DNA of 47,089 nucleotides from Roseateles sp. (GCA_019234295.1 JAFALK010000050.1:1-47089), one strand, 5' to 3'; shown: positions 35,318 through 45,728, counted from the stretch's first letter. Notes: generated by a model from the sequence alone, not told the origin. Translations and numbers: made by a program.

Positions 35318-36396
35318 TGAGCCGGCCGCGCCCCTTCAACTTCTCCGCCGGCCCCGCCGTCCTGCCCGAACCCGTGCTTGGGCAAGTGGCCGAAGAAATG
35401 CTGGACTGGCATGGCAGCGGCATGAGCGTGATGGAGATGAGCCATCGCGGCCGCGAGTTCATCTCCATCTACGAAGCGGCCGAGGCCACGCTGCGAGAAC
35501 TGCTGGCGGTGCCGCGGGAGTTCCGCATTCTCTTCATGCAGGGCGGCGGCCTGGGCGAGAACGCCGTCGTGCCGATGAACCTGGCGCGTACGGGCAAGGT
35601 GGACGTCGCCGTCACCGGCTCCTGGTCCAGGAAGTCCGCCGCTGAGGCACGCCGCTATGCCGACGTGCAGATCGCCGCCGAGGCCTTCTCGCCCACGGCG
35701 CAGTGGCGCCTGCGCGAGGATGCCGACTACGTCCACGTCTGCACCAACGAGACCATCGACGGCATCGAGTTTCAGGAGCTGCCGCGCATCGACACGGCAC
35801 CGCTCGTGATCGACTGCTCCTCGCACGTGCTCTCGCGTCCGATCAACTGGTCACGCGTGGGGTGCGCCTTCGCCGGCGCGCAGAAGAACATCGGCCCGGC
35901 CGGCCTCACGCTTGTCTTCGTGCGCGAAGACTTGCTGGACCGCGCCCTGCCCATCTGCCCCTCGGCCTTCAACTACAAGGTCGTGGCCGAGCACCAGTCC
36001 ATGTTCAACACCCCGCCGACCTTCGCCATCTACGTGGCCGGCCTGGTGTTCCAGTGGATCAAGAATTTCTCGTACGCCGGCAAGACTGGCCTGGCGGCTA
36101 TCGAGCAGCGCAACGTCGAGAAGGCCACCCTGCTCTACGCAGCGCTGGATGGCTCCTCGCTCTATGAAAACCGCGTGGCGGCAGAATGCCGCTCGCGCAT
36201 GAACGTGCCCTTCTACCTGAAGGATGAACGTCTGAACGACGCTTTCCTGGCCGGCGCCAGGGAAGCGCAACTGCTGCAACTCAAAGGCCACAAGTCGGTG
36301 GGCGGCATGCGGGCATCGATCTACAACGCGATGCCGCTCGAGGGCGTTCAAGCCCTCATCAGCTACCTCCAGGACTTTGAGAAACGCCATGGCTGA
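35317..36396 (+). CDS. serC: Phosphoserine aminotransferase SerC
   Basis: SerC makes phosphoserine for serine synthesis and also acts in pyridoxal phosphate synthesis. The 359-residue product starts [14 protein letters not shown], contains HRGREF, the MQGGG phosphate-binding loop, and the PLP lysine in [12 protein letters not shown]. The C-terminal [11 protein letters not shown] is typical. The ATG at 35317 overlaps the previous stop (TGATG); GTG at 35314 is an alternative. Its last 8 bases overlap pheA. Confidence 0.95.
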   Translation: MSRPRPFNFSAGPAVLPEPVLGQVAEEMLDWHGSGMSVMEMSHRGREFISIYEAAEATLRELLAVPREFRILFMQGGGLGENAVVPMNLARTGKVDVAVTGSWSRKSAAEARRYADVQIAAEAFSPTAQWRLREDADYVHVCTNETIDGIEFQELPRIDTAPLVIDCSSHVLSRPINWSRVGCAFAGAQKNIGPAGLTLVFVREDLLDRALPICPSAFNYKVVAEHQSMFNTPPTFAIYVAGLVFQWIKNFSYAGKTGLAAIEQRNVEKATLLYAALDGSSLYENRVAAECRSRMNVPFYLKDERLNDAFLAGAREAQLLQLKGHKSVGGMRASIYNAMPLEGVQALISYLQDFEKRHG

Positions 36397-37474
36397 CGAT
36401 GCATTAAAGGGCCTGCGCGAGCAGATCGACGCACTGGATTCGCAACTGCTCCAACTGCTCAACGAGCGCGCCCATGTGGCAGAGCAGGTCGGCGAGATCA
36501 AGCGCCGCGAAGGCACGCCCTTCTTCCGCCCCGACCGCGTGGCCCAGGTCATCGCCAAGATCAAGGCCGCCAACCAGGGTCCGCTCCGGGGCGAGCACGT
36601 GGCCGCGATCTGGCGCGAAATCATGAGCGCCTGCCTCGCACTCGAATCGCCGCAGCGCGTGGCTGTGCTCGGCCCCTTCGGCACCTTCTGCGAACAGGCC
36701 GCCATCGAGTACTTCGGCGGCGCGGCCGACCTCATCTACTGCGCCAGCTTCGACGAAGTCTTCCACGCCACCGCCAGCGGCAGCGCGCAGTATGGCGTGG
36801 TCGGCGTGGAGAACATGACCGAGGGCGTGGTCACCCGCTCGCTGGACCTCTTCCTACACACGCCCTGCCACGTGGTCGGCGAAGTCAGCCTGCTGATCCG
36901 CCACAACTTGCTGCAGAAGAACAACTCCATGGGCGAGATTCAGGCCGTGCTTGCCCACCCGCAGGCGCTGGCTCAGTGCCAGAACTGGCTCAACAAAAAC
37001 CTGCCCAATGCCGAGCGCCGCGCGGTGTCCAGCAATGCAGAGGGTGCCCGCCTCGCCGCAGAGAACCCGGCCTATGCGGCCATCGCCAGCGAGCGCGCCG
37101 CCACGCTCTTCGGTCTGCACATCGTGGCCCACGCGGTGCAGGACGAGGCATACAACCGCACCCGCTTCGCCGTCATCACCCTGCCCCAGACCATGGCCAC
37201 GCCGCCGGCCACGGGCCGCGACTGCACGAGCCTGATCGTCAGCGTGGCCAACAAGCCCGGCGCCATGCACGACCTGCTCGTGCCGCTGAAGAAGTTCGGC
37301 GTCTCGATGACGCGGCTGGAGTCGCGCCCGGCGCGCACGGGTCAGTGGGAGTACTACTTCTACATGGACCTGGACGGGCACCCGAGCGAGCCTCATGTGG
37401 CCCAGGCGCTGGAAGAGCTGCGCCAGCTGTGCGCCTTCTACAAGGTGATCGGCGCGTATCCGGTCAAGGCCTGA
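36389..37474 (+). CDS. pheA: Chorismate mutase / prephenate dehydratase (P-protein)
   Basis: This bifunctional enzyme converts chorismate to phenylpyruvate for phenylalanine. The 361-residue product has an AroQ-type chorismate mutase domain (about 1-90; [20 protein letters not shown]), a prephenate dehydratase domain (about 95-270) with NRTRFAVI, and a C-terminal ACT domain (about 282-360) with [11 protein letters not shown] for feedback by phenylalanine. The ATG at 36389 overlaps serC by 8 bases, so the two are coupled. Confidence 0.95.
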   Translation: MADDALKGLREQIDALDSQLLQLLNERAHVAEQVGEIKRREGTPFFRPDRVAQVIAKIKAANQGPLRGEHVAAIWREIMSACLALESPQRVAVLGPFGTFCEQAAIEYFGGAADLIYCASFDEVFHATASGSAQYGVVGVENMTEGVVTRSLDLFLHTPCHVVGEVSLLIRHNLLQKNNSMGEIQAVLAHPQALAQCQNWLNKNLPNAERRAVSSNAEGARLAAENPAYAAIASERAATLFGLHIVAHAVQDEAYNRTRFAVITLPQTMATPPATGRDCTSLIVSVANKPGAMHDLLVPLKKFGVSMTRLESRPARTGQWEYYFYMDLDGHPSEPHVAQALEELRQLCAFYKVIGAYPVKA

Positions 37475-37494
37475 GTCTCAAAGGTTTGGGGCGG

Positions 37495-38097
37495 CTACAG
37501 CCAGCCCTTCTGCTTCGCCAACCGGTACGCCTCGATCCGGTTCGCCACGCCCAGCTTGCCGATCGCCTGCGAGAGGTAGTTGCGGACGGTGCCGCTGGAC
37601 AGGCCCAGCTCCTCGGCGATCTTGCCGGCTGAGACGCCTTCGCCCGCCAGACGCAGGACCTGGCGCTCCCGCTCGAGCAGCGGATCGGCACCCACCCAGC
37701 CTTCGGCGGCCAGCGCCGGATCGATCACGCGGCCACCGGCATGGACCGTGCGCAGCGCCTCGGCGAGCTTGGAGGACGGCGTGTCCTTGAGCAGGTAGGC
37801 GCAGACGCCGGCATCGAGCGCGCGGCGCAGGTAGCCGGCACGCGCAAAGGTGGTGAGGATGACGACGCGCGCCGGATGATCGAATCGGGCCACGCGCTGC
37901 GCCACCTCCAGGCCCGTCAGGCCGGGCATCTCGATGTCGGTGACGATCAGGTCGGGCTTGAGCGCGTGCGCCTCGCGCAGCGCCGCTTCGCCGTCACCGA
38001 CCGCGGCGACGATCTCGATATCGGGCTCCAGCGAAAGCAGGGCCACGAGCGCGCCACGCAGCATGGCCTGGTCCTCGGCAAGCAGCACGCGGATCAT
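37495..38097 (-). CDS. NarL/FixJ-type response regulator (DesR-like)
   Basis: The 200-residue product has a receiver domain (about 1-120) with acidic LAEDQ, phospho-acceptor Asp in LIVTDIEMPGLTG and Lys in YLLKDTPSS. A LuxR-type helix-turn-helix follows (about 135-195; LLERERQVLRLAGEGVSAGK, then GLSSGTVRNYLSQ). It is the partner of the adjacent kinase; its ATG overlaps the kinase stop by 4 bases. Target genes are unknown. Confidence 0.92.
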   Translation of the reverse strand: MIRVLLAEDQAMLRGALVALLSLEPDIEIVAAVGDGEAALREAHALKPDLIVTDIEMPGLTGLEVAQRVARFDHPARVVILTTFARAGYLRRALDAGVCAYLLKDTPSSKLAEALRTVHAGGRVIDPALAAEGWVGADPLLERERQVLRLAGEGVSAGKIAEELGLSSGTVRNYLSQAIGKLGVANRIEAYRLAKQKGWL

Positions 38098-39263
38098 GCG
38101 GGGCGGGCTCCGAGCACCATCGGCGCGCTGGCAGCGGCCCCAGTCTCCATCTCTTGCGTCTTGGGCAGCGGCACGCGCAGGCTCAGCCGCGTGCCACGCG
38201 AGCTGCCCTGGCGCACGGTGGCGATCTCGACGCTGCCGCCGACCGCGCCGAGCCGCTCCTCCATGCCGGTCAGCCCATGGCCCTTGCGCAGCGAGGCGCC
38301 GATGCCGTCGTCTTCGATGACCATCAGCGCCCGGTCGGCGTCCACCCGCAGCGTCACGCGCACGGCCTTGGCACGGGCGTGGCGCTGGACATTGGTTGCG
38401 GCTTCGCGCAAGCCGAGTGCCAGGGCAGACTCGACCTCGGGTGACAGCGGCAGGCTGTCGACATCGGCGGCAAAGGCCACGCCGGCGGTCTCCAGCAACA
38501 GGCGCGCAGAGGCCAGCTCGCCGGCCAGTAGCGCCGAGCGGATGCCGGCCACGGCAGCACGCACCTGTGTGAGCGCCTCACGGGCGACCTGTTCGATGTC
38601 GGCCACCTGGGCGCGCGCCGCATTCACGTCGCGCTCCAACAGACGCCCGGCCAGCTCGCTCTTCACAGCGATCAGTGCCAAGGTCGCCCCAAGCGAGTCG
38701 TGCAGATCGCGGCCGATGCGCTCGCGTTCGGCGCTGGCCGCGAGCCGCCGCACTTCTTCGTGCGAGAGCCTCAGGCCCGCATCGGCCTGGGCGGCATTGC
38801 GGTACTGCACGTTGAAGAAGGCCACGACCAGGCAGATGCCAACGCAAAACACCATGCCGAAGACGTTGAAACGCGGGCTGAAGGCGGCCACCGCACAGAA
38901 GCTCAGCAGCAGCGCCGCGAGCCCGATCAGGCCCTGTCGCCGGCTGCCGCAAAAGACCACAAAGGCCGCTGCGTAGATCAAGAAGGAGAACACCGTGTTG
39001 ATCCAGACACTCGCCAGGCCCAGCACGGCAATCGCCAGCGTGTACCAGGGCAGGCGCGCCATGTTGTCGCGCCAGGCCCCGTAGTACAGCGGCAAGAAGG
39101 CCACAAGGCTGGCCCAGGTGAAGGCCTTCTCGGGCAAGCTCAGCGGCAGCGCCACTGCGGCGAAGACGACGTAGAACAGCCAGCAGAGATTGAGCACCGG
39201 GATCCACGGGCCGCGCGTGACCATGGCCTGGAGCGAGTTGGGATGCGCACGAAGGCTTGCCAT
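38094..39263 (-). CDS. DesK-like sensor histidine kinase
   Basis: The 389-residue product has four to five membrane helices in its first 150 residues (LNLCWLFYVVFAAVALPL onward), no large periplasmic domain, a HisKA_3 dimerisation helix with the phospho-acceptor in RIGRDLHDSLGATLAL, and an HATPase domain (LREAATNVQRHARA, IEDDGIGASLRKGHGLTGM). DesK-family kinases sense membrane fluidity or similar envelope cues. The start at 39263 avoids overlap with the upstream amidohydrolase, whose stop lies 10 bases away; a longer frame exists to 39293. It is coupled to its regulator downstream. Confidence 0.88.
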   Translation of the reverse strand: MASLRAHPNSLQAMVTRGPWIPVLNLCWLFYVVFAAVALPLSLPEKAFTWASLVAFLPLYYGAWRDNMARLPWYTLAIAVLGLASVWINTVFSFLIYAAAFVVFCGSRRQGLIGLAALLLSFCAVAAFSPRFNVFGMVFCVGICLVVAFFNVQYRNAAQADAGLRLSHEEVRRLAASAERERIGRDLHDSLGATLALIAVKSELAGRLLERDVNAARAQVADIEQVAREALTQVRAAVAGIRSALLAGELASARLLLETAGVAFAADVDSLPLSPEVESALALGLREAATNVQRHARAKAVRVTLRVDADRALMVIEDDGIGASLRKGHGLTGMEERLGAVGGSVEIATVRQGSSRGTRLSLRVPLPKTQEMETGAAASAPMVLGARPA

Positions 39264-39273
39264 GGTCTCAGTA

Positions 39274-41127
39274 TCACTGCAGTTCAAGGTCATCGATCTC
39301 GAAACTGAAGGCGCCGGCCGGCAGGCCCACGGTCAGAGCCACGGCACGCAACTTCGCTAGATCGACGCCGGCAAAGCCTGCCAGCGGCAGCCTCACTTCG
39401 GTCCAGTCATGGCCGATCTTGAAAGACTGCATGGCCGGACGCGACTGGGCGGACGGGCCGGAGAAGACCATGGCCATGCCCGTGCGCTCCTCGCCGCGGA
39501 CCTTGAAGACCAGCTCGTGGCGCGTCCCGTAGTCGACCGCCTGCATGGGCGCGCTGCCGGCCATCCACAGCGTGCCGGCCCAGGCATAGGGCAGGCCGCC
39601 GTCGATCAGCCCCTGCACTTTGAGGGCGCCCTTGGAGCCGTTCGCACCGCCCGCGCTCCACGCCTGCGTGGCGCTGGACTTGCCGCCTGCCATCATGTCG
39701 GTCGTGATGCTCAGGGGCTGGCCCATGCGTACCGAAGTGACATCGGTTTCGAAGTCTGCAATCAGGGACGAACCTGCCGCGGCAGCCACCGCCGTTTCGG
39801 GCCTTTCGTCGACGCGCAGGCTGCGATCGACCGGATAGCCGTTCTTCCAGATCGCGACGATGGCGCGGGTCGCCTGGATGTCCACGCTCGGGTCACCTTC
39901 CACCAGCAGCAGGTCGGCGCGCAGGCCCGTCGCGATGCGCCCGCGGTCGCTCAGCTTGAACACGCTGGAGGGCAAGGAGGTGGCGGCGCGCAGCGCCTCC
40001 AGCGGCGTGAGGCCGGCGCGCACCAGCAAAGCCAGCTCGCCATGCAGGCTCACACCGTGGGCCGTACCGGGATTGCCCGCATCGGTGCCGGCCAGCAGCG
40101 CGATGCCGGCGCGGTGCAGCACGGCCGTATTGTTCAGCGCACGGTCCAGGAAAACGGTCTTGCTCCAGGGCGGCGGGAAGACGCTGGCCAGTGTGCCCAG
40201 TTGGCCATTGCTGAGCCAGGGCTTGAGACGCGGGTCGTCCTGCAGCGCCCGGCTCTCGGCGGGGCCCGAAAGCGCGGCGTTGACCGACAACGTCGGCACG
40301 ACGAAATGGTCGCGCGCGCTGGCGATGAAGGCGGCATCGGCGCTCGCATCGAGCTTGCGGTCGATGAAGACGTGAGCCAGGCCGTTCACACCCGAGGCGA
40401 AGGCCGTGGCGGCATCGTTCTGCGTGGCGACGTGCGCCACAGACATCATGCCGCTTGACTTCGCTGCCGTGGCCAGCGCGGCGATGGTGGCGGCATCCAG
40501 CGTGGGCGTGGCGTGGCCGAAGGCCGAGCCATCCTCGATGACGATCTTCAGGTAGTCGCTGCCTTCGGCCTTGCGAGCGGCCACGAAGTCGGCGGCCTCG
40601 GCCGGCGTGCTCAGCGTGGGGATCTTGATGCCGTACTCGGTGCCATGACCGCCCGGCACGGTGGCCAGCACGCCGGCCGACCACAGATCGGCACTGCCTG
40701 CTGCAGCACGCGCTTGCCGCTGGGCCCGGGCGGCAGGCAGGCCGCGCGGGTCGGTGAACATGTCGAGCTCGGTCGTCACGCCGAAGCGCAGCGCATCGCG
40801 GCCGGCGCTGCCCCAGGTGTGGGTGTGGGCGTCGATGAGCCCGGGCATGAGCGTCTTGCCGCGGCCGTCGACGACGCTCACACCGGCCGGGGCCTTGAGC
40901 TCGCGACCAATGGCGGCGATGCGGCCGTCTTGCACGAGTACGTCCGTGTCGGTCAGGCGGCGCTCGCCGTCGAAGACCGTGGCGTGGCGAACGATGAAAT
41001 CCGGCTCGGCCTCAGCCGCGTCGCTATGCCCGGAGTTCAGCGCTGCCAAGAGACCTACTGCAATGGCGACGATGCGGCCGAAGCCGTGGGTCAGCGGAAC
41101 ACAGCGGCGATTCTTGAAGAGTTGCAT
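39274..41127 (-). CDS. Secreted amidohydrolase with C-terminal CIA30-like domain
   Basis: The 617-residue product has an N-terminal hydrophobic signal (GRIVAIAVGLLAALNSGHS), then an imidazolonepropionase-like amidohydrolase barrel (about 55-450). The barrel carries the metal motif LIDAHTHTWG and later His/Asp ligands (VAHVATQND, LLAGTDAGNPGTAHG). The last 160 residues (SSLIADFETDVTSVRMGQPL through FEIDDLEL) look like a CIA30/galactose-binding jelly roll. Relatives hydrolyse cyclic amides or dipeptides in the periplasm. The start at 41127 (MQLFKN) is preferred; 41154 is in frame. It lies 10 bases upstream of the kinase gene. Confidence 0.85.
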   Translation of the reverse strand: MQLFKNRRCVPLTHGFGRIVAIAVGLLAALNSGHSDAAEAEPDFIVRHATVFDGERRLTDTDVLVQDGRIAAIGRELKAPAGVSVVDGRGKTLMPGLIDAHTHTWGSAGRDALRFGVTTELDMFTDPRGLPAARAQRQARAAAGSADLWSAGVLATVPGGHGTEYGIKIPTLSTPAEAADFVAARKAEGSDYLKIVIEDGSAFGHATPTLDAATIAALATAAKSSGMMSVAHVATQNDAATAFASGVNGLAHVFIDRKLDASADAAFIASARDHFVVPTLSVNAALSGPAESRALQDDPRLKPWLSNGQLGTLASVFPPPWSKTVFLDRALNNTAVLHRAGIALLAGTDAGNPGTAHGVSLHGELALLVRAGLTPLEALRAATSLPSSVFKLSDRGRIATGLRADLLLVEGDPSVDIQATRAIVAIWKNGYPVDRSLRVDERPETAVAAAAGSSLIADFETDVTSVRMGQPLSITTDMMAGGKSSATQAWSAGGANGSKGALKVQGLIDGGLPYAWAGTLWMAGSAPMQAVDYGTRHELVFKVRGEERTGMAMVFSGPSAQSRPAMQSFKIGHDWTEVRLPLAGFAGVDLAKLRAVALTVGLPAGAFSFEIDDLELQ

Positions 41128-41251
41128 GGCGATTCCCGGTCGTGGAGTGGACATGACTTCACTGTAGGAATCGCCTCTCGGATGCGGCAGAGCCGGGCGT
41201 CATGCAACGCACATGACAGCTGTCACGTCCGTTGCAGCCCCGGCCAGCGCC

Positions 41252-42664
41252 TCACTCGGCCTCGGCGCTGCTCTTGGCGATGGGGCCGAAGGCTTCAGGG
41301 CTTTGCGCGGCCAGCCAGGCCGTCACGGCCCAGGCCGCGACGTTCTGGCGCAGCTGAGCCGGATCCACCTTGTCCAGCGTGTCGTTGGGCGTGTGGTGCC
41401 AGTCGAAATAGCGGCTCGCGTCCTGCACGAGGGCCATGCCGGCCCAGCCCTGGCGGCTCAGCCCCACGCCAGCGTCAGAGCCCACGAAGCCCGCGTTGCC
41501 GCCGGCAGCCACGCCCAGGGGCGCGAGTTCAGCGGCAATACTCTTGACCAGGGGCAACGCCTCGGCGCGGACGCGGCTGCGCATCTCGAAGACAGCATCG
41601 GCACCCACGTCGCTCTCGCCGACCATCTGGTGCCATTGGCCTTTGTACCTTTCGTAGTAGGCCTTGGCACCGTCAAGGCCATGCTCTTCGTTTGCGAACA
41701 AGACAACGCGGATGGTGCGCCGCGGCTTGACCCCGCTGTCCAGGATGAGCTTGGCCGCGCCGGTGACGATGGCCACGCCGGCGCCGTCGTCGATGGCGCC
41801 CTGGCCCTGGTCCCAGCTGTCGAGATGGGCGCCGATCATGACGACCTCCTGCGCGAGGTCGGTGCCCGGGATTTCAGCGACGACATTGGCCGAGACGGCA
41901 TCAATCCCACCCTCGGCCTGAAGATCCACATGCATGCGCAGCGGCTTGCCCAGCTTGGAGGTGCGTGCGATCAGCTCTGCATCGGGCACCGAAACGGCCA
42001 GCGCCGGGATCCGCGGCGCACCGGCGTCGTAGCTGGTCATGCCCGTGTGCGGCAAACGGTCGTGATCGGTACCCACCGAACGCATGGCGAAAGCCACGGC
42101 GCCATGGCGCGCGGCCTCCGACGGGCCCGCCCAGCGCACGGCAGAACCAGGTCCATAACCATGACCGTCGCGCGAGCGCTCGGTCTTCACATCGATGAAC
42201 ACGATGCGGCCGCGGGCGCGATCCGAGGTGTCGGCCTTGAGCGCCTGAAGGCTCGGGTAATAGGCCAGCTCGGCATCCAGGCCGGCGCTCGGCGTGGCGA
42301 CGCTGCCGCCCAGTGCAGTGATGCTCAGGACCTGCGGGACCGGCGCCGTCAGTTGGGCCGAAGCCGGACCGCGGCGCCAGGCCTTGAGCGGCACAGCCTC
42401 CACTCGCACCTGCGGGAAGCCCAGGGCCTTAAGCCTGGTGGCCGCCCATTCAACGGCGCGGTGGTCGCCCTCTGAACCAGCCGACCGCGGACCGACCTCG
42501 GTGCACAGCGAGTCCAGCAGATCGAAGGCCACCGGGCTTTGTGTGCCCGCCTCGCGGAGCCGGGCCGCCATGGCCAGGTCTGCGGCACTGAAATCGGCGG
42601 CCTGCGCCAGCGCGCAGGAGGAAAGGCTCAGTGCAAATACAAGACGGACAAGACGGCGAAGCAT
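41252..42664 (-). CDS. M28-family zinc metallopeptidase
   Basis: The 470-residue product has a signal peptide (MLRRLVRLVFALSLSSCALA), an inserted PA-type domain (about 115-225) and an M28 aminopeptidase domain. Zinc ligands are seen in GAHLDSWDQGQGAIDDGAG, the catalytic Glu pair in LFANEEHGLDGA, Asp in ESDVGADAV and His in WHHTPNDTLDKVD, so it should be active. It is secreted. It heads the minus-strand block with the amidohydrolase and two-component genes, and is divergent from tyrA. Confidence 0.9.
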   Translation of the reverse strand: MLRRLVRLVFALSLSSCALAQAADFSAADLAMAARLREAGTQSPVAFDLLDSLCTEVGPRSAGSEGDHRAVEWAATRLKALGFPQVRVEAVPLKAWRRGPASAQLTAPVPQVLSITALGGSVATPSAGLDAELAYYPSLQALKADTSDRARGRIVFIDVKTERSRDGHGYGPGSAVRWAGPSEAARHGAVAFAMRSVGTDHDRLPHTGMTSYDAGAPRIPALAVSVPDAELIARTSKLGKPLRMHVDLQAEGGIDAVSANVVAEIPGTDLAQEVVMIGAHLDSWDQGQGAIDDGAGVAIVTGAAKLILDSGVKPRRTIRVVLFANEEHGLDGAKAYYERYKGQWHQMVGESDVGADAVFEMRSRVRAEALPLVKSIAAELAPLGVAAGGNAGFVGSDAGVGLSRQGWAGMALVQDASRYFDWHHTPNDTLDKVDPAQLRQNVAAWAVTAWLAAQSPEAFGPIAKSSAEAE

Positions 42665-42786
42665 GCGGAGTTCACTTACGAAGGCAAATCGGGCAGCGAG
42701 GATAGCAAAGCCCGAGCTCGGCGATGAGGCGCGGTTAGACTGGGGCTTTCACCTCTTCCACAGCTCCTTCCGGGTACTCACCAGGC

Positions 42787-43680
42787 ATGATGTTCAAGCA
42801 ACTCGGCGTCATCGGCTGCGGCCTCATGGGCGGCTCCTTCGCCCTGGCCATGAAGAAGGCGCGGCTTGTCAAGAAGGTTGTCGGCTACAGCAAATCGCCC
42901 TCCACGACGGAGAAGGCCAAGAAGCTTGGTGTGATCGACCAGATCGCCGAGTCCGCCCTGCTGGCGGTGGCCGGGTCCGACATCGTGTTGCTGGCCGTGC
43001 CCGTGGCCGCCACTGAGACCACGCTGCGGGCCATCCGGCATATGGTCAAGCCCGATGTGCTCTTCATGGACGTGGGCTCGACCAAGGGCGATGTCGTGCA
43101 GGCCGTGCAGGCCGCGCTGGGTGATGCGGGCGGCTCCTTCGTGCCGGCCCATCCGATCGCGGGCAAGGAAAGCGGCGGCGTGGAGCACGCCGATGTCGCG
43201 CTGTACCAGGGCCGGCACGTGATCCTCACGCCTACGAGCAAGACCGTGGTCTCTCAGGTGCAGCGCGCCACCGACGTGTGGTCGGCGCTCGGCGCCCAGG
43301 TCTTCAAGATGACGCCAGAGAATCATGACCAAGCCTTCGCCGCAGTCAGCCACCTGCCGCATCTGCTGGCGTTCGCCTATTTTCAGTCCGTGGCCGGCCA
43401 GGCCGACGGGCGCGACTACCTGAATCTCGCCGGCCCGGGCTTCCGGGATTTCACCCGCATCGCTGCGGGAGAGCCCACCGTGTGGCGCGACATCCTGGTG
43501 GCCAACGGCGAGCGAGTGCTGGCCCAGTCGGCCCTGTTCCGCCAAGCGCTGGACAGCATGGAGGCCATGATCCGCAGCGGCGACACGCTGGGCCTCGAGG
43601 CCCGCATTCGCCAGATTTCCGAAGGCCGCGCACAGTGGCAGATGGGCATGCCCAAGCCACCGAGCGTCCCTTCCAAGTAA
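42787..43680 (+). CDS. tyrA: Prephenate dehydrogenase TyrA
   Basis: TyrA oxidises prephenate to 4-hydroxyphenylpyruvate for tyrosine. The 297-residue product has the Rossmann motif GVIGCGLMGGSFALAMKKA, the conserved MDVGSTKGDVV, HPIAGKESGGVEHA and HLPHLLAFAYF motifs, and GPGFRDFTRIA. No chorismate mutase or ACT domain is fused. It is followed 6 bases later by aroA-cmk. Confidence 0.95.
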   Translation: MMFKQLGVIGCGLMGGSFALAMKKARLVKKVVGYSKSPSTTEKAKKLGVIDQIAESALLAVAGSDIVLLAVPVAATETTLRAIRHMVKPDVLFMDVGSTKGDVVQAVQAALGDAGGSFVPAHPIAGKESGGVEHADVALYQGRHVILTPTSKTVVSQVQRATDVWSALGAQVFKMTPENHDQAFAAVSHLPHLLAFAYFQSVAGQADGRDYLNLAGPGFRDFTRIAAGEPTVWRDILVANGERVLAQSALFRQALDSMEAMIRSGDTLGLEARIRQISEGRAQWQMGMPKPPSVPSK

Positions 43681-43686
43681 CTCGTC

Positions 43687-45687
43687 ATGTACAAGATTCC
43701 CTTCCTCGATCTGCCCCCGTTGCGGGCGGCCTCGGGCACGGTTCGCCTGCCCGGCTCCAAGAGCATTTCCAACCGGGTGCTGCTGCTGGCCGGTCTGGCC
43801 GAGGGCACGACGGCCGTCCACGATTTGCTGGACTCCGACGACACCGCCGTGATGCTGGAGGCGCTCACGCAGCTGGGCTGCCAGATCCGCAAGGACGGCA
43901 GCGTCTTGCAGGTGACGGGCCTGGGCGGCCGCCTGCTGCCGCGCGCGGCCCGGCTCTTCCTCGGCAACGCCGGCACTGCCATGCGTCCGCTGACGGCCGC
44001 GCTTGCGCTGCTGGCGGCTACGCAGGGCGGCGAGTTCGAGCTCTCGGGCGTGCCGCGCATGCACGAGCGGCCGATTGGCGACTTGGTCGACGCACTGCGC
44101 GGCTTCGGCTGCCACATCGACTGCCTGGCCAACGAGGGCTTCCCGCCCCTGCGCCTCTCGGGTCCCTCGCCGCTGGCGCTGGACAAGCCCGTGCAGGTGC
44201 GCGGCGATGTCTCGAGCCAGTTCCTGACCGCCCTGCTGATGGCCTTGCCGCTGGTGGCCGCCAAGGACGTCGTCGTCGAGGTCGTCGGCGAGCTCATCTC
44301 CAAGCCCTACATCCACATCACGCTGGAGCTCCTCAAGCGCTTCGGCATCGAGGTGCGTCGCGAAGGCTGGGAGCGCTTCACGATTCCCGCGGGCAGCCGT
44401 TACCGCTCGCCGGGCAGCATCCATGTGGAAGGCGACGCTTCCTCGGCATCCTACTTCGTGGCCCTGGGCGCCATCGCCTCGGTCAACGTGCCGCTGCGGA
44501 TCGAGGGCGTCGGCAGCGAGTCGATGCAAGGCGACGTTCGCTTCGTCGAAGCAGCTCGCGCCATGGGCGCCCAGATCGAATCGGGGCCCAACTGGCTGGC
44601 CGTGCGACGCGGAGACTGGCCGCTCAAGGGCCTGACGCTTGATTGCAACCACATCCCCGACGCCGCCATGACCCTCGCGGTGATGGCGCTCTACGCCGAT
44701 TCGCCGACGACGCTGACGAACATCGCGAGCTGGCGCGTCAAGGAGACCGACCGCATTGCTGCCATGGCCGCGGAGCTGCGCAAGCTCGGTGCTCAGGTGG
44801 ACGAAGGACCGGACTGGATCCGCATCGCACCGCTTCACGACTGGAAGCCCGCCGTCATCCACACCTACGACGACCACCGCGTCGCCATGTGCTTCTCGCT
44901 GGCCGCCTTCAACGGCCTCGTGGCCGAACGCCCCGTGCCGGTGCGCATCCTTGAGCCGCACTGCGTGGCCAAGACCTTCCCCGACTATTTCGAGACCTTG
45001 TTCGCAGTGGTCGACACCAGCCGTAGCGAGATCCCCGTGATCGCGATCGACGGCCCGACGGCTTCGGGCAAGGGCACGCTGGCCGATGTAGTGGCCGAGA
45101 GCCTGGGCTACCACGTACTTGATTCCGGCGCGCTCTACCGCGCCACCGGTCTGGCCGCCACCCGTGCCGGCATCGACCTGGATGACGGCCCCAAGGTGGC
45201 CACGGTGGCTGCCGGGCTTGCCTTGAGCTTCGGCAAGGGCCGCACGTTGCTGGCCGGCGAGGACATCAGCGACGAGCTGCGCCAGGAAGCCACCGGAGTC
45301 ATGGCCTCGCGCGTGGCCGTGCACCCGGCCGTGCGCCGGGCACTGAACCAACTCCAGCTCGATTTCCGTCGCCCGCCGGGCCTGGTGGCCGACGGCCGCG
45401 ACATGGGAACGGACGTCTTCCCCGATGCCTCCCTGAAGGTGTTTTTGACTGCCAGCGCGGCGACGCGCGCCGAAAGACGGCATAAGCAGTTGATCGCAAA
45501 GGGAATTTCGGCTAATATCGAGAGCTTGCGCCAGGATTTGGAGTCGCGGGACGCACGGGACAAGACCCGCGCGGCTGCGCCTTTGCATCCGGCACAAGAC
45601 GCGCTGATGCTCGACAACTCGGCCCAGACCATTGAGGAATCAAGGGATCTGGTGCTCGATTGGTGGGCCAAGCGCAGGCCGTTCTAA
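43687..45687 (+). CDS. aroA-cmk: Fused EPSP synthase / cytidylate kinase
   Basis: The 666-residue product joins two enzymes. Residues about 1-445 are 5-enolpyruvylshikimate-3-phosphate synthase (AroA): [20 protein letters not shown], the glyphosate-sensitive-type loop [17 protein letters not shown], and the C-terminal [14 protein letters not shown]. Residues about 448-666 are cytidylate kinase: P-loop [41 protein letters not shown] and the lid region [15 protein letters not shown]. There is almost no linker. The fusion ties aromatic amino acid synthesis to pyrimidine nucleotide supply. In other betaproteobacteria the two are adjacent genes, and the fusion is also known in Comamonadaceae. Confidence 0.95.
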   Translation: MYKIPFLDLPPLRAASGTVRLPGSKSISNRVLLLAGLAEGTTAVHDLLDSDDTAVMLEALTQLGCQIRKDGSVLQVTGLGGRLLPRAARLFLGNAGTAMRPLTAALALLAATQGGEFELSGVPRMHERPIGDLVDALRGFGCHIDCLANEGFPPLRLSGPSPLALDKPVQVRGDVSSQFLTALLMALPLVAAKDVVVEVVGELISKPYIHITLELLKRFGIEVRREGWERFTIPAGSRYRSPGSIHVEGDASSASYFVALGAIASVNVPLRIEGVGSESMQGDVRFVEAARAMGAQIESGPNWLAVRRGDWPLKGLTLDCNHIPDAAMTLAVMALYADSPTTLTNIASWRVKETDRIAAMAAELRKLGAQVDEGPDWIRIAPLHDWKPAVIHTYDDHRVAMCFSLAAFNGLVAERPVPVRILEPHCVAKTFPDYFETLFAVVDTSRSEIPVIAIDGPTASGKGTLADVVAESLGYHVLDSGALYRATGLAATRAGIDLDDGPKVATVAAGLALSFGKGRTLLAGEDISDELRQEATGVMASRVAVHPAVRRALNQLQLDFRRPPGLVADGRDMGTDVFPDASLKVFLTASAATRAERRHKQLIAKGISANIESLRQDLESRDARDKTRAAAPLHPAQDALMLDNSAQTIEESRDLVLDWWAKRRPF

Positions 45688-45704
45688 ACCTGGCGTTAGG
45701 TTTC

Positions 45705-45728
45705 GGGCGGCTCCTGGGCCCGCCGCCC
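45705..45728 (+). other. Hairpin between aroA-cmk and rpsA
   Basis: The 7-bp stem GGGCGGC / GCCGCCC encloses a 10-base loop, 17 bases past the aroA-cmk stop and followed by TTCCC. It may terminate or attenuate readthrough into rpsA, but lacks a U-run. Confidence 0.35.

Noticed and set aside
42778..45597. A 939-codon open frame on the minus strand
   Set aside because: It lies antisense to tyrA and aroA-cmk, whose motifs are clear. High GC removes stops from the opposite strand.
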